From contig JABFXY010000227.1 in NCBI GenBank assembly GCA_013361525.1, positions 1 through 44,515 of the forward strand: a stretch of 44,515 nucleotides of DNA. Direction: 5' to 3'. Position 1 is the stretch's first letter, and the number at the start of each line of letters is the position of its first letter. Below are positions 15,943-24,016 of the stretch, piece after piece. Source of the DNA: Polyangiaceae bacterium. GTDB lineage: Bacteria > Myxococcota_A > Polyangia > Polyangiales > Polyangiaceae. The notes beneath the pieces are model-generated. The model did not search any database, was not told the origin of the DNA, and worked only from the letters and a program-made list of their open reading frames with translations. The translations under genes were made by a program, and so were the position numbers.

Positions 15943-16788
15943 TCACGCCTTGGCGATCTTCGCACAATGCGGACAGCTCCGGCCCGGCCTCAATCGAAGC
16001 CTAATCGTCCAAGAGTGTCCCTCGGGGCAGAGCCAACGCGCAATCCGGTGACTGTCGGCTCGAATCTGCGCAGGATCGACGCCCTCGTTCAGCGTCGGGT
16101 GCCACTCCTTCATCAGATCGGGATACATCGCGGCGAATGACTCTTCCGGGTGGAGTCGATAGCCACGGCAAAACGGGCATCCGTTCCTGGTCGAGGCCGT
16201 TCGGCTGCGGATGTCGGCTTCCCAGACGTGTCGCGGGCTCTTCGGGCAGCGCCACCATACTTTGCGGTTGGCTTGAGAGAGCACCTGCGTCGGCCGTAGT
16301 GCTCCGTTGAGCGTCGGGTGCCAGCTCCAAACGACGCCGGGAAAGCGTGCCGCGAGCGACGTCGTCTGCGAGACCACTCGGTGTCCGCACTTCGGGCATC
16401 CGATGCCGGTCGATGCGCGATCCGTGATCCGCTGCTTGAATTGGTGCGTCGGATCTTCCGAACAGATCCACCAGACAACTCGGTTGCTGCCCGATACGAC
16501 GTCGGTGGGGGAGAGACGCCCATTGCGCCCGCGGTCCCATTCGCGCGCCAGGTGCGGGTGGGTCGCCGCGAGGGAGTTGGCCTTGGTGACGCGCTTCCGG
16601 CCGCAGAAGGGGCAGCCGTGCCCGCGGCGCGTGCGCTTGACGACAGACGTCTCCCATTCGTGCGAGCGCTCTTTTGCGCACCGCCACCACACCTTCACGT
16701 CGCTGCCTGGCAAGACCTGGTCGGGGGACAGCTCACCGTTCTTGCGCGGGTGCCATTCCGCGGCGATGGCCGGGAAGCGAGCACTCAA
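15943..16788 (-). CDS. Multi-copy zinc-ribbon (DUF4379-like) protein, start uncertain
   Basis: Four tandem units of about 65-70 residues each run FPxIAxEWHPxxNGxLxP, about ten residues, VWWRC, about 20, GCPFCxG. Each forms a treble-clef zinc ribbon with a Trp pair. From 16788 (a TTG) four units are seen, but the frame stays open to 17112 and holds a fifth, diverged unit (VSWRCARCSYRWKTRV, GTGCPACAGN) without any ATG, GTG or TTG. The gene therefore seems to have lost its 5' end. Such repeats occur in proteins linked to Vsr-like endonucleases and DNA binding; no nuclease part is visible here. Confidence 0.65.
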   Translation of the reverse strand: MSARFPAIAAEWHPRKNGELSPDQVLPGSDVKVWWRCAKERSHEWETSVVKRTRRGHGCPFCGRKRVTKANSLAATHPHLAREWDRGRNGRLSPTDVVSGSNRVVWWICSEDPTHQFKQRITDRASTGIGCPKCGHRVVSQTTSLAARFPGVVWSWHPTLNGALRPTQVLSQANRKVWWRCPKSPRHVWEADIRSRTASTRNGCPFCRGYRLHPEESFAAMYPDLMKEWHPTLNEGVDPAQIRADSHRIARWLCPEGHSWTIRLRLRPGRSCPHCAKIAKA

Positions 16789-16911
16789 CGAGCTGTTCGG
16801 CGCCGGTCGGTTTCCGGCGCAAGCGGGGCAACCCGTGCCATGGCGTGTCCGATCGTCGACGCGCGTCTTCCACCGATATGAGCAACGGGCGCAGCGCCAC
16901 GATACTTGAAC

Positions 16912-17805
16912 ATGCGAATGCGGCGCGAGCTGTTCGGCGGTTCTCTGCTCGTCCGGATTGGGCTCGAGCTCGGCCGCGATTTCGGGAACAGAGACGCGAG
17001 CAGTGCCCTCGCCCAGGGAGACGACCCGGTCGAATCGTTCGCGGAATGGATCGACCGAATTGGTCGTCGGCTCGAGGGTTTCGGCGCGCAGACGATTCTT
17101 CTCACGAGCGTCTCAGAACCGGTGCCCTACGAACTTCGCGAGGAGCTCGTCCGTTTCGGCCGAATGCTGCACTCATCGCGGGTCCGATTGGTGATGCTCG
17201 AGCGTGGCAGTCGCCCCATCTTCGCCGACGACATCGCGTTGGCGGAGCTGGACTCCGACGGGGGTATTGCCACCCGCTCCGCCGAACGGAACCGAGCGAG
17301 AGATCGCCGGGCGGAGCAGCTTCGCTGGCTGATCGAGATCGCGGTCATGATGTCGTGGAACGACGAGCACACGAGCGCCTTAGCCGCCATAGCCCGCGCA
17401 GCGGAGCACGCCGAAAGCCCGCTCGACATCGGGTGCGTCTCGCTGCACGAGGGCAATATCCTCGCGCGGGCCGGCCAGGTCGCGTCGGCAATGGCGAGGT
17501 ATCACCGAGGGCTCCAGCACCTCACGGATGCAGGTATCGAGTTTCCACCGCTACTCGTTGCCGGGCTCATTGCAGGCGTTGGTGGATGCGGGGTCGAGTT
17601 CTCGGAAATCGGGGGTGACGCGCTCTACGAAATTGCGGCCAACCTATGTCACACGGTTGGAAACGCGATCGGTGCGGTGCGCTACGAGTGCGCTTACGCC
17701 GCTGCTTTGTTCAGAAGCGGGCGTGGCGATGAGGCCGAGCGACGCTGGCGCCGTGCTCTGGGACTCGCGATGGGTCTTCAGGAACGTGCCCGCTGCGCGG
17801 ATTGA
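16912..17805 (+). CDS. TPR-like protein, possibly 5'-truncated
   Basis: The 297-residue frame has ATG codons at 16912 and 16918. Residues 1-35 are antisense to the diverged zinc-ribbon unit and may not be original coding sequence. From about residue 40 it looks genuine: a Rossmann-like start (FGAQTILLTSVSEPVPYEL, RLVMLERG), then helical repeats with TPR spacing (EIAVMMSWNDEHTSALAAIA, VSLHEGNILARAGQVASAMA, AAALFRSGRGDEAERRWRRA). It ends rather soon after the last repeat. No enzyme motif is visible. Low confidence in the start; moderate confidence in the body. Confidence 0.5.
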   Translation: MRMRRELFGGSLLVRIGLELGRDFGNRDASSALAQGDDPVESFAEWIDRIGRRLEGFGAQTILLTSVSEPVPYELREELVRFGRMLHSSRVRLVMLERGSRPIFADDIALAELDSDGGIATRSAERNRARDRRAEQLRWLIEIAVMMSWNDEHTSALAAIARAAEHAESPLDIGCVSLHEGNILARAGQVASAMARYHRGLQHLTDAGIEFPPLLVAGLIAGVGGCGVEFSEIGGDALYEIAANLCHTVGNAIGAVRYECAYAAALFRSGRGDEAERRWRRALGLAMGLQERARCAD

Positions 17806-17874
17806 TAGTCTGTCGGGGGCCAGTACGACCCGGACCAGATCTCTGTCGGAGGTCGGACGTCGGTCTCCGGTGGT

Positions 17875-17980
17875 CGAAATGTCGATGCCGATGTCGATAT
17901 TCGAGCTTTCGATCTTCGACACGCGATTTTCGACAGCCGACGGCGACGGGCGACGACCGACCGAACTCCGAAAGGCTCAA
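17875..17980. repeat. Direct repeat copy 1, left of the HxlR cassette
   Basis: About 100 bases including TCGATATTCGAGCTTTCG, a CTTCGACA-x-GCGATTT block, CAGCCGACGG and CCGACCGAACT recur at 19578-19691 in the same orientation. The two copies differ by a 6-base insertion here, a 13-base insertion in copy 2 and scattered substitutions. Confidence 0.75.
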
Positions 17981-18010
17981 GGTGAGAAACTCGGCCTGCC
18001 GGGATCTTGG

Positions 18011-18463
18011 TCAAACGGCCGCGCCAGGGCCTGGTAACAGGTCGATGTCGCCGGCGCGCATCGGCTCGCCGCAGTGAGCGCAATGCAGCTCGACGCTGGT
18101 GATCTCGCCACACGCGTGGTGACGGTAGAGCACCGGTGGACCGGCTTTGCCTGCCAGCCATTTGTCGCCCCAGCGAACCATCACCATCAAGAGGTCGAGC
18201 AGCTCGGCTCCCTTGATCGTGAGGTGGTACTCGTAGCGCGGTCGCGGGTCGTACTTGCGCCGCTCGAGGACGCCCTCTCCGACCAGATGATTGAGTCGCT
18301 CGGTCAACACCTTGCGCGAGATCCCGAGATCAGCCTGAATTTCGTCGAACCGCCTCATCCCCACCCACACGTCCCGCAGGATCAGCGGCGACCACGGCTC
18401 CCAGATCACGTCGAGGGTGCGGGCGATCGAGCACGCCATATCCCCGAATGTGGTGCGTTGCAT
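18011..18463 (-). CDS. HxlR-family transcriptional regulator
   Basis: This 150-residue winged-helix protein matches the HxlR pattern: CSIARTLDVIWEPWSPLILR, RRFDEIQADLGISRKVLTER, LNHLVGEGVLERRKY, then the wing and YHLTIKGAELLDLL. The C-terminal extension carries HACG and CAHCGEPM, a small zinc ribbon seen in some members. It is divergent from the RibD/DHFR-like gene with 88 bases between, so it most likely controls that gene and itself. The ATG at 18463 is used; a GTG lies one codon upstream. HxlR regulators often respond to reactive aldehydes, quinones or drugs; the signal here is unknown. Confidence 0.9.
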   Translation of the reverse strand: MQRTTFGDMACSIARTLDVIWEPWSPLILRDVWVGMRRFDEIQADLGISRKVLTERLNHLVGEGVLERRKYDPRPRYEYHLTIKGAELLDLLMVMVRWGDKWLAGKAGPPVLYRHHACGEITSVELHCAHCGEPMRAGDIDLLPGPGAAV

Positions 18464-18509
18464 CACACAAATCTAACACCTGGGGTTTTCTTTCGGAAGG
18501 TCGCGTGTT

Positions 18510-18523
18510 ACTAACTTCTTAGT
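18510..18523. promoter_or_regulatory. Inverted repeat ACTAA-cttc-TTAGT, candidate HxlR operator
   Basis: Perfect five-base arms around a four-base spacer lie between the divergent HxlR and reductase genes. Dyads of this size and AT-rich content are typical of HxlR operators. It would overlap the core promoter of the plus-strand gene, 29 bases before its ATG. Confidence 0.45.
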
Positions 18524-18551
18524 CTCTTCACGGAACTGACAAGGAGCCCCG

Positions 18552-19145
18552 ATGAACAAAGTCTTCAGCGCTCTGGCCGTCTCGGTGGACGGGTACATCA
18601 CCGGTCGCGATCCAGGTCCCGGGCGAGGGCTCGGCGACGGAGGGGCCCTCTTCGACTGGTACTTCGACGGTGATATTGCGAGCCGGGCGTTCAACGGTTT
18701 CAAGCTCAGCGCACCCAGCGCGCGTCTCTTCGACACCCTCGCTCGTCGCGTCGGCGCGACGCTGGCCGGGCGCAACACCTACGACGACTCGGACGGCTTC
18801 GGCGGCGGTAGCCCACATCCAACCGCGCCGCTGCTCGTCCTTAGCCACCGGCCGGCGCCGCAGATCTCCGACCGCCAGACACTGGTCACGACCGGGATCC
18901 ACGAAGCCGTCGCGGCGGCTCGGCGAGTCGCGGGCGACAAGGACGTCGCACTGATGGGCGGCGGCGTCGTGACGGCTGCGCTCGCGGCGGGCCTGGTCGA
19001 CGAGCTCGTCCTCCACCAGGTGCCCGTCCTGCTCGGTGCGGGGCGCCCCTACTTCCAGACGCTGCCCGCACAAATCCGATTGCGCCTAATCGAAGCCGTA
19101 CCTGCCCCTGGTGTCACCCACCTCCACTACGAAGTCGAGCGATGA
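18552..19145 (+). CDS. RibD/DHFR-like reductase family protein
   Basis: This 197-residue protein has an AAGGAG site seven bases before the ATG. Its order matches the RibD C-terminal/dihydrofolate-reductase-like fold: VFSALAVSVDGYITG at the start, GATLAGRNTYDDSDGF, APLLVLSHRP, then a DVALMGGGVVTAALAAGLVD nucleotide-binding turn and ELVLHQVPVLLGAGRPYF. Members reduce small substrates with NADPH; the substrate here is not evident. It is divergent from an HxlR regulator and overlaps the YciI-like gene by four bases (ATGA). Confidence 0.88.
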   Translation: MNKVFSALAVSVDGYITGRDPGPGRGLGDGGALFDWYFDGDIASRAFNGFKLSAPSARLFDTLARRVGATLAGRNTYDDSDGFGGGSPHPTAPLLVLSHRPAPQISDRQTLVTTGIHEAVAAARRVAGDKDVALMGGGVVTAALAAGLVDELVLHQVPVLLGAGRPYFQTLPAQIRLRLIEAVPAPGVTHLHYEVER

Positions 19146-19486
19146 TCATGACCACGACCATTACCGATGAACAAATCCGAGAGCTCGCTCAAACCGCCAA
19201 ACCCTACAGCCTCGCTCTTTTGTGGTGGGGTCCGAAGCGGCACATGGAAGGAGCGGCGGCGATCGAGCTCGAACACCAACGCCGAATGGTGGCTTTGCGC
19301 GCCGACGGGGTGATCGCGATCCTTTGTCCCGTCGGCTCCGAGACCCTGGCGGGGATGGCAATCATGAATCTGCCGGCCGAAGAGGCCAGAGACGTGATGG
19401 CTGCGGATCCTTGTGTGCGGGCCGAGATGATGGTCTGCGAAGTTCACGCTTGCCACGGCTTCCCAGGCGACGCCCTGCCCGCCTGA
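19142..19486 (+). CDS. YciI-like protein
   Basis: This 114-residue protein starts at the ATG overlapping the reductase stop; a second ATG lies two codons later. It has the YciI-type ferredoxin-like fold pattern: SLALLWWGP, a middle EHQRRMVALRADGVIAILCPVG and a LAGMAIMNLPAEEARDVMA, AEMMVCEVH ending. YciI proteins are small dimers, often fused or linked to regulators or oxidoreductases, with a His-Asp pair of unclear role. Co-transcription with the reductase suggests shared detoxification or stress work, which is inference. Confidence 0.75.
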   Translation: MIMTTTITDEQIRELAQTAKPYSLALLWWGPKRHMEGAAAIELEHQRRMVALRADGVIAILCPVGSETLAGMAIMNLPAEEARDVMAADPCVRAEMMVCEVHACHGFPGDALPA

Positions 19487-19577
19487 CCCGCCTCTCTGTC
19501 TATACTCTCCTTGGCAGCTACTGCGTCCGGAGGACATTGCGGTGTCGGGTCACCGCGATTTCCGCGAAACTCCGGCC

Positions 19578-19691
19578 CTCGAATGTCGATGTCGATATTC
19601 GAGCTTTCGGTCTTCGACATGCGATTTCGGCAGCCGACGGTAACAGCCGACGGCGACGGCCGACGGCCGACCGAACTGCGAAACGCTCAGA
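19578..19691. repeat. Direct repeat copy 2, right of the HxlR cassette
   Basis: Same element as 17875-17980. It contains an extra TAACAGCCGACGG, and its end overlaps the stop codon of the gene at 19687-20661. Together the copies bracket about 1.6 kb holding three genes. Confidence 0.75.
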
Positions 19692-20661
19692 ACTTGCCGG
19701 AGAGAGACAGCCCGGTGGGGCTCACCGAGACGGCGGGCGTGTCGTCGTCACCGCCCGGCCTCACGATGACGAGAACCACACCAACCGCGGCCACAGCCGC
19801 GCCGACGGACAGCGTTGTCGTCGACGCGTGTGCGATCGCGAACATCTCGTCTTTTCGGCTCACGAAGTCGTCTCGAGAGATGCCGGACCCGCACACGCCG
19901 GAGGGGCAGTCTTCGTTCAGGCTGCCGTTCTTCGCGAGCGCGACGCCGCCGAGGATCGCACCGGTGATCAAGCTCGCCCCGCCGACCGCGAGAAGCGCGA
20001 TGCCCGGCGCGAGGCTGCCTTTCGTCGGTGTCGGCCCTGCCGGCGGCGGTTTGCCGTCGTTCGCATTGAACTTCACGACGATCGCGTGGTCGTGCTCGCC
20101 GGCACGGATCTCGGCGAGCTCTTCTTTCTTCTTGTCGCCGTCGGTGACGGCGACGCGATGCTCACCCGGGTCGACCTCGATCGATTTGCCGACCTCGCAG
20201 GGCGCGCCGTCGAGCTCGATCTTCGCCGTCGGCGATGCGCCCACGACGGTGACGATCACAGACGGGATCTTCGGCTCGAGCGCGGTGAGCTCCGCCCGTG
20301 CGTCCGCTTGCGCGCGCCTCCAAGAAGGGGCGGCGTCCTCGGCGAGCTTCTCGGCGGCGATGTTGCGATAGATGGCGCGCGCGTCGATGAGCTTGTTTTG
20401 GTTGGCGAGCGCGCGCGCCATATACAGGCGAAACGCCGTCGAATGGGCGAGCTCGTCCGCTGCGCGGAACTTGTCGTAGGCCTCGACCCATTTGCCCGCC
20501 TCGTATGCGGCGAGGCCTTCTTTGGCGAGGGCCACGGCGCGATCGCCGGGCAGCGGCTGTTCGCCCGGAGGCTGCGCAGCAGGCTGCGCGAGCGCACCGC
20601 TCGAAAAGGTCGCGACGGCGAGGCCAATCGCGAGGCTGACGATCCCGACCCGCTTCATCAT
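19687..20661 (-). CDS. Envelope protein: TPR-like, PEGA-like, two membrane helices (copy A)
   Basis: This 324-residue protein starts at ATG 20661 with a Sec signal peptide (MMKRVGIVSLAIGL to GALA). Residues 40-130 form TPR-like helices (ALAKEGLAAYEAGKWVEAYDK, FRLYMARALANQNKLIDARA). Residues 135-195 resemble a PEGA-type beta domain (SPTAKIELDGAPC, VDPGEHRVAVTDG). Two hydrophobic segments (near 228-252 and 283-305) enclose a loop with CPSGVC. The gene at 24003-25043 has the same layout. It lies 58 bases downstream of the kinase at 20720-22354 and is probably co-transcribed with it. It may be an envelope sensor or partner of the kinase. Confidence 0.75.
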   Translation of the reverse strand: MMKRVGIVSLAIGLAVATFSSGALAQPAAQPPGEQPLPGDRAVALAKEGLAAYEAGKWVEAYDKFRAADELAHSTAFRLYMARALANQNKLIDARAIYRNIAAEKLAEDAAPSWRRAQADARAELTALEPKIPSVIVTVVGASPTAKIELDGAPCEVGKSIEVDPGEHRVAVTDGDKKKEELAEIRAGEHDHAIVVKFNANDGKPPPAGPTPTKGSLAPGIALLAVGGASLITGAILGGVALAKNGSLNEDCPSGVCGSGISRDDFVSRKDEMFAIAHASTTTLSVGAAVAAVGVVLVIVRPGGDDDTPAVSVSPTGLSLSGKF

Positions 20662-20719
20662 GAAAGGCCTTTGATACCCAGGTTCGCGCGAGCTTCGCAA
20701 GCGACGAGCCGAAGGTGTG

Positions 20720-22354
20720 TCATGGCGCGGGCTTACTGACCGACACGCCCCACTCGGGATCCTGCGATGTCTTGGTGCCGGTACCGGGGAGCGGGGGAAC
20801 ACCGACGGGCAATGCCGAGGTCGTCTTCTTCACCAATCCACCGGGGCGCGCGCTCGTGGCTGTTTTCGGGGGGGCGCTCGCCGTCGCGACCGAGCTCTCG
20901 ATCGCCGCTGGGCTGGTCGCGGCAGCGGTGCTCGCCGAGGTCAGCTGCGGCTCGACCGTCGGCGTGGGGCCACGCTCCGACGTATCCGATGTCACGCTCG
21001 ACGTGTGGCTCGGGGCCGGACGGGCGTTCGCGGTCGCGTCCGTCTCGCGGCTCGCGTCGGATTGAAGCGCGACGTACCCGAGGCCGATCACCCCCGCGAC
21101 GCAGAGAGCGCCCGCGGACCACACCACCGCTCCAAGCCGACGTTTCGGCGCGACCGGCGAGGCGAGCGTTTGCGACGCCGAGGGGGTCGGCGCGCGCGTG
21201 CTGGACGTCGGCTCGAGCGTCGCCGTGTGGGACGACGGCGGTTTTGCTCGAGATGGCACCACCGCCGAGGTTTGGGGCGCCAGGGCGACCGATTGCGCCG
21301 CGACCGACACACCCTGCACAACGTCGGATGTGGGGGTCGGCGCGGCCGACCGCGTGTCGTCGACGGACATCGTTCGCGCGGTCGCGAGCGGCTGCGATGC
21401 TTCCTCCGTCGCTTCGTCCGCGATTTGCGCGCCTGCAGCAGGGACGGTGATGGCAGAGTCACTCGGGACGTGAAGCGCCGTCGGCGTGATCGGCGCCATC
21501 GTCGCGACCTTCTCCGACGATTTCACCGCGGCCTCGAACGCCTGCATCAACTCGCGCGCGGACGCGAAACGCGCGTCCTTCTTCTTGTCGAGGGCGCGCG
21601 AAAAAAACGCATCGAACGGCGCGAGGCGAGGCGAGACCGCGCTCGGTAACCGGACGGGCCGCGTCGTGATCGCGCTGAAGAGCTCGACGATGTTCTCTGC
21701 GTCGAACGGCGCGGTGCCGGTGAGCAGCTCGTAGGCGACGATCCCCACCGACCAGAGATCGCTGCGCAAGTCGAGCGGCTCGGAGCGGATTTGCTCGGGG
21801 CTCATGTAGAGCGGCGAGCCCACGAGCCCGGTCCCGCTGGTCGCCTGCGCCTTCGTCTGGACCTCTTTGGCGATGCCGAAATCGACGACCTTCACCACCT
21901 CGTCGTCGCCGGACTTCGCCAAGAACACGTTCGCGGGCTTGATGTCCCGATGGATGATGTTGGCACCGTGCGCGAGGCCGAGCGCCTTGCAGACAGGGGA
22001 CAGGATTTGCGCAGTGCGCGCGGGCGAGACGGTTCGAACGCGCTCGAGGTGCGTCGACAGGTCTTCGCCGTCGAGCAGCTCCATCGCGATGTAGGGAACG
22101 CCGTCATGGACGCCGTAGTCGAGGATTTGAACGACGTGTGGGCTTCGAATCTGCGCGGCCGCCCGCGCCTCGCGTTTGAAGCGCTCGACCGTCGCGGGCT
22201 TCAGCGCCTGAACCCACGAGATGAGCTTGATCGCGACGTCGACCTCGAGGTCGACATGCCGGCCGATCCACACCGACCCCATCCCACCCGACGCGAGAGG
22301 GCGCTCGAGGCGGTATTTGCCTCCGAGGACGGTCCCTCCCTGCGGTGATGACAC
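20720..22354 (-). CDS. Membrane-anchored Hanks-type Ser/Thr protein kinase (copy A)
   Basis: The protein has 544 residues from a GTG at 22354; an in-frame ATG at 22444 is an alternative. The kinase domain covers residues 10-275: Gly loop ASGGMGSVW (21-29), Lys43, HRDIKPAN (135-142), DFG (158-160), GSPLYMSPEQ activation segment end and SDLWSVGIVAYELLTG. All catalytic residues are present. A long Ala/Ser/Thr/Pro-rich juxtamembrane region follows, then one membrane helix (about 408-430) and an extracytoplasmic low-complexity tail. It diverges from the kinase at 22511-24016. Substrates are unknown; the co-oriented TPR/PEGA protein is a candidate partner. Confidence 0.93.
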   Translation of the reverse strand: MSSPQGGTVLGGKYRLERPLASGGMGSVWIGRHVDLEVDVAIKLISWVQALKPATVERFKREARAAAQIRSPHVVQILDYGVHDGVPYIAMELLDGEDLSTHLERVRTVSPARTAQILSPVCKALGLAHGANIIHRDIKPANVFLAKSGDDEVVKVVDFGIAKEVQTKAQATSGTGLVGSPLYMSPEQIRSEPLDLRSDLWSVGIVAYELLTGTAPFDAENIVELFSAITTRPVRLPSAVSPRLAPFDAFFSRALDKKKDARFASARELMQAFEAAVKSSEKVATMAPITPTALHVPSDSAITVPAAGAQIADEATEEASQPLATARTMSVDDTRSAAPTPTSDVVQGVSVAAQSVALAPQTSAVVPSRAKPPSSHTATLEPTSSTRAPTPSASQTLASPVAPKRRLGAVVWSAGALCVAGVIGLGYVALQSDASRETDATANARPAPSHTSSVTSDTSERGPTPTVEPQLTSASTAAATSPAAIESSVATASAPPKTATSARPGGLVKKTTSALPVGVPPLPGTGTKTSQDPEWGVSVSKPAP

Positions 22355-22510
22355 GGAGCCTAGGCTAGCCCACCTCACCTTGGGCGCGCGCAGGTCTTTC
22401 ACGACGAGCGTTCGCAAGGCCTTCCCATCGTGGGTCGACAGCATGGCCCCGCGCGTGCTTGGCGTGCGGCGAGGACGGCAACCCGCGGTTGCCTTGGCGA
22501 AACGATCGAG

Positions 22511-24016
22511 ATGCGAGCGGCAAACACCTACGAATTCGGGATCGCGCGTCCGGAAGTCGGGTTGCGAATCCCGGGTTCTTGCGCAAGGTTTGGCTTTCTT
22601 TCGGAGGTTGTCCTGAGCTCGAGCTTCGTTCCCGGTGACCGTTTGGGTCGTTACGAGCTCGTGGACATCATCGGTGGCGGCGGCTTTGCGACGGTTTGGC
22701 GTGCACGGACCGCCGGCCCCGGCGGGTTCGAGCGATCCGTCGCGGTGAAGGTCATTCGCCCCGGCCGCGCGAACCAGAAGCGCTTCCAGGACATGCTCCT
22801 CGACGAGGCTCGGCTCGTTGCGCGCATCCAGCACCCGAACGTCGCCCAGATCTGGGAGGTCGGCGAAGACCCGCGTTCGCTCTACGTCGTGATGGAGCTC
22901 GTCGACGGCGTGTCGCTCGACGAGCTTCGTTACCGCGCCGAAGAGCTCGGAAAGTCGCTGTCGGTGCGCGCGATCTTCCGCATCCTCGCGGATGCGTGCG
23001 CGGGATTGCACGCCGCACACGAGCTCGCCTCGAACGGCGCTCCGCTCGGGCTGGTGCATCGTGACGTGTCGCCGCAGAACATCCTCGTTTCGCGCGACGG
23101 CATCGCGAAGCTCATCGACTTCGGCATCGCGAAGGCACGCGAGCGACTCGCTGGGGACACGACGACCGGCTTCATCAAAGGGAAAATCAGCTTCATGGCG
23201 CCGGAGCAGGCGCGCGCGGAAGAGACGGATCGGCGCGCCGATATCTGGGCGATGGGCGCGGTCGCCTTCGATCTCGTGATGGGCAGGCCGCCCTTCGATG
23301 GGCAATCCGAGCTTGGGCGCCTGGCGGCGCTCGTCGCGCCGGATCCCGCGCCGCCTCTTTCCGACGACGTTCCGGCCCCGCTCCGCGCGGTCGTCGCAAA
23401 GGCGCTGAGTAAAGACCGAGAGGCGCGTCATTCGACGGCGCTCGAGCTGAAAGAGGCGATCGAAGAGGCGCTCATCGAGAGCGAGCTCGAGACGTCGCCG
23501 AGCGACGTCGCGCGTCTGTGTCGCCCGTATTTCGGCGACGACGTCACACCGGAAAAGACGGAAGAAGCACCGTCGAGCTCGACGGCCGAACGCCCGGTGA
23601 GCTCGACGATCGAGGCTGCGAAGCGCACCGAAACCATCGAGCTGCCGATGGGCCGATTTCGCCATTGGCCTGTGATTGCCGGCCTCGCGGTCATGGCGCC
23701 GCTGGTCGCGTGGGCGGTCGCTCGGGACGATGGTCGAAATCCATCCGACGCCGCGTCGACCACGGCGTCGGTCGCGCTCGAATCGGTGTCGTCCTCACAG
23801 GCGCCTCCGCCGCGTGTCGGCTCGGAGGCTCCGGCCGTGAGCGTCGCGAGCCCCACGGCGATCGGGACGGCCAGCGCGCGTGAGGACGCGTCGCCTGCGG
23901 CGACGGCAACACCTACGGCGCCTTCGGCCAAGGTGGCACCACCGCTGCAACGCCGGCCCTCGACGGTGCGCAGGGCGCCGTCGGCTCCGGTGATCGACGA
24001 CAATGCGATTGAGTAG
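22511..24016 (+). CDS. Membrane-anchored Hanks-type Ser/Thr protein kinase (copy B), start uncertain
   Basis: The protein has 501 residues from ATG 22511. The kinase domain begins at GDRLGRYELVDIIGGGGFATVW (Gly loop about 55-63), with Lys80, HRDVSPQN (183-190) and DFG (203-205). A FMAPEQAR activation segment end and DIWAMGAVAFDLVMG follow. HRDVSPQN is a variant common among myxobacterial kinases. One membrane helix lies near 386-404, followed by an Ala/Pro/Ser-rich tail. A strong GGAGG at 22603-22607 lies five bases before an in-frame CTG (codon 35), so the true start could be there. The stop overlaps the next gene by 14 bases. Confidence 0.9.
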   Translation: MRAANTYEFGIARPEVGLRIPGSCARFGFLSEVVLSSSFVPGDRLGRYELVDIIGGGGFATVWRARTAGPGGFERSVAVKVIRPGRANQKRFQDMLLDEARLVARIQHPNVAQIWEVGEDPRSLYVVMELVDGVSLDELRYRAEELGKSLSVRAIFRILADACAGLHAAHELASNGAPLGLVHRDVSPQNILVSRDGIAKLIDFGIAKARERLAGDTTTGFIKGKISFMAPEQARAEETDRRADIWAMGAVAFDLVMGRPPFDGQSELGRLAALVAPDPAPPLSDDVPAPLRAVVAKALSKDREARHSTALELKEAIEEALIESELETSPSDVARLCRPYFGDDVTPEKTEEAPSSSTAERPVSSTIEAAKRTETIELPMGRFRHWPVIAGLAVMAPLVAWAVARDDGRNPSDAASTTASVALESVSSSQAPPPRVGSEAPAVSVASPTAIGTASAREDASPAATATPTAPSAKVAPPLQRRPSTVRRAPSAPVIDDNAIE

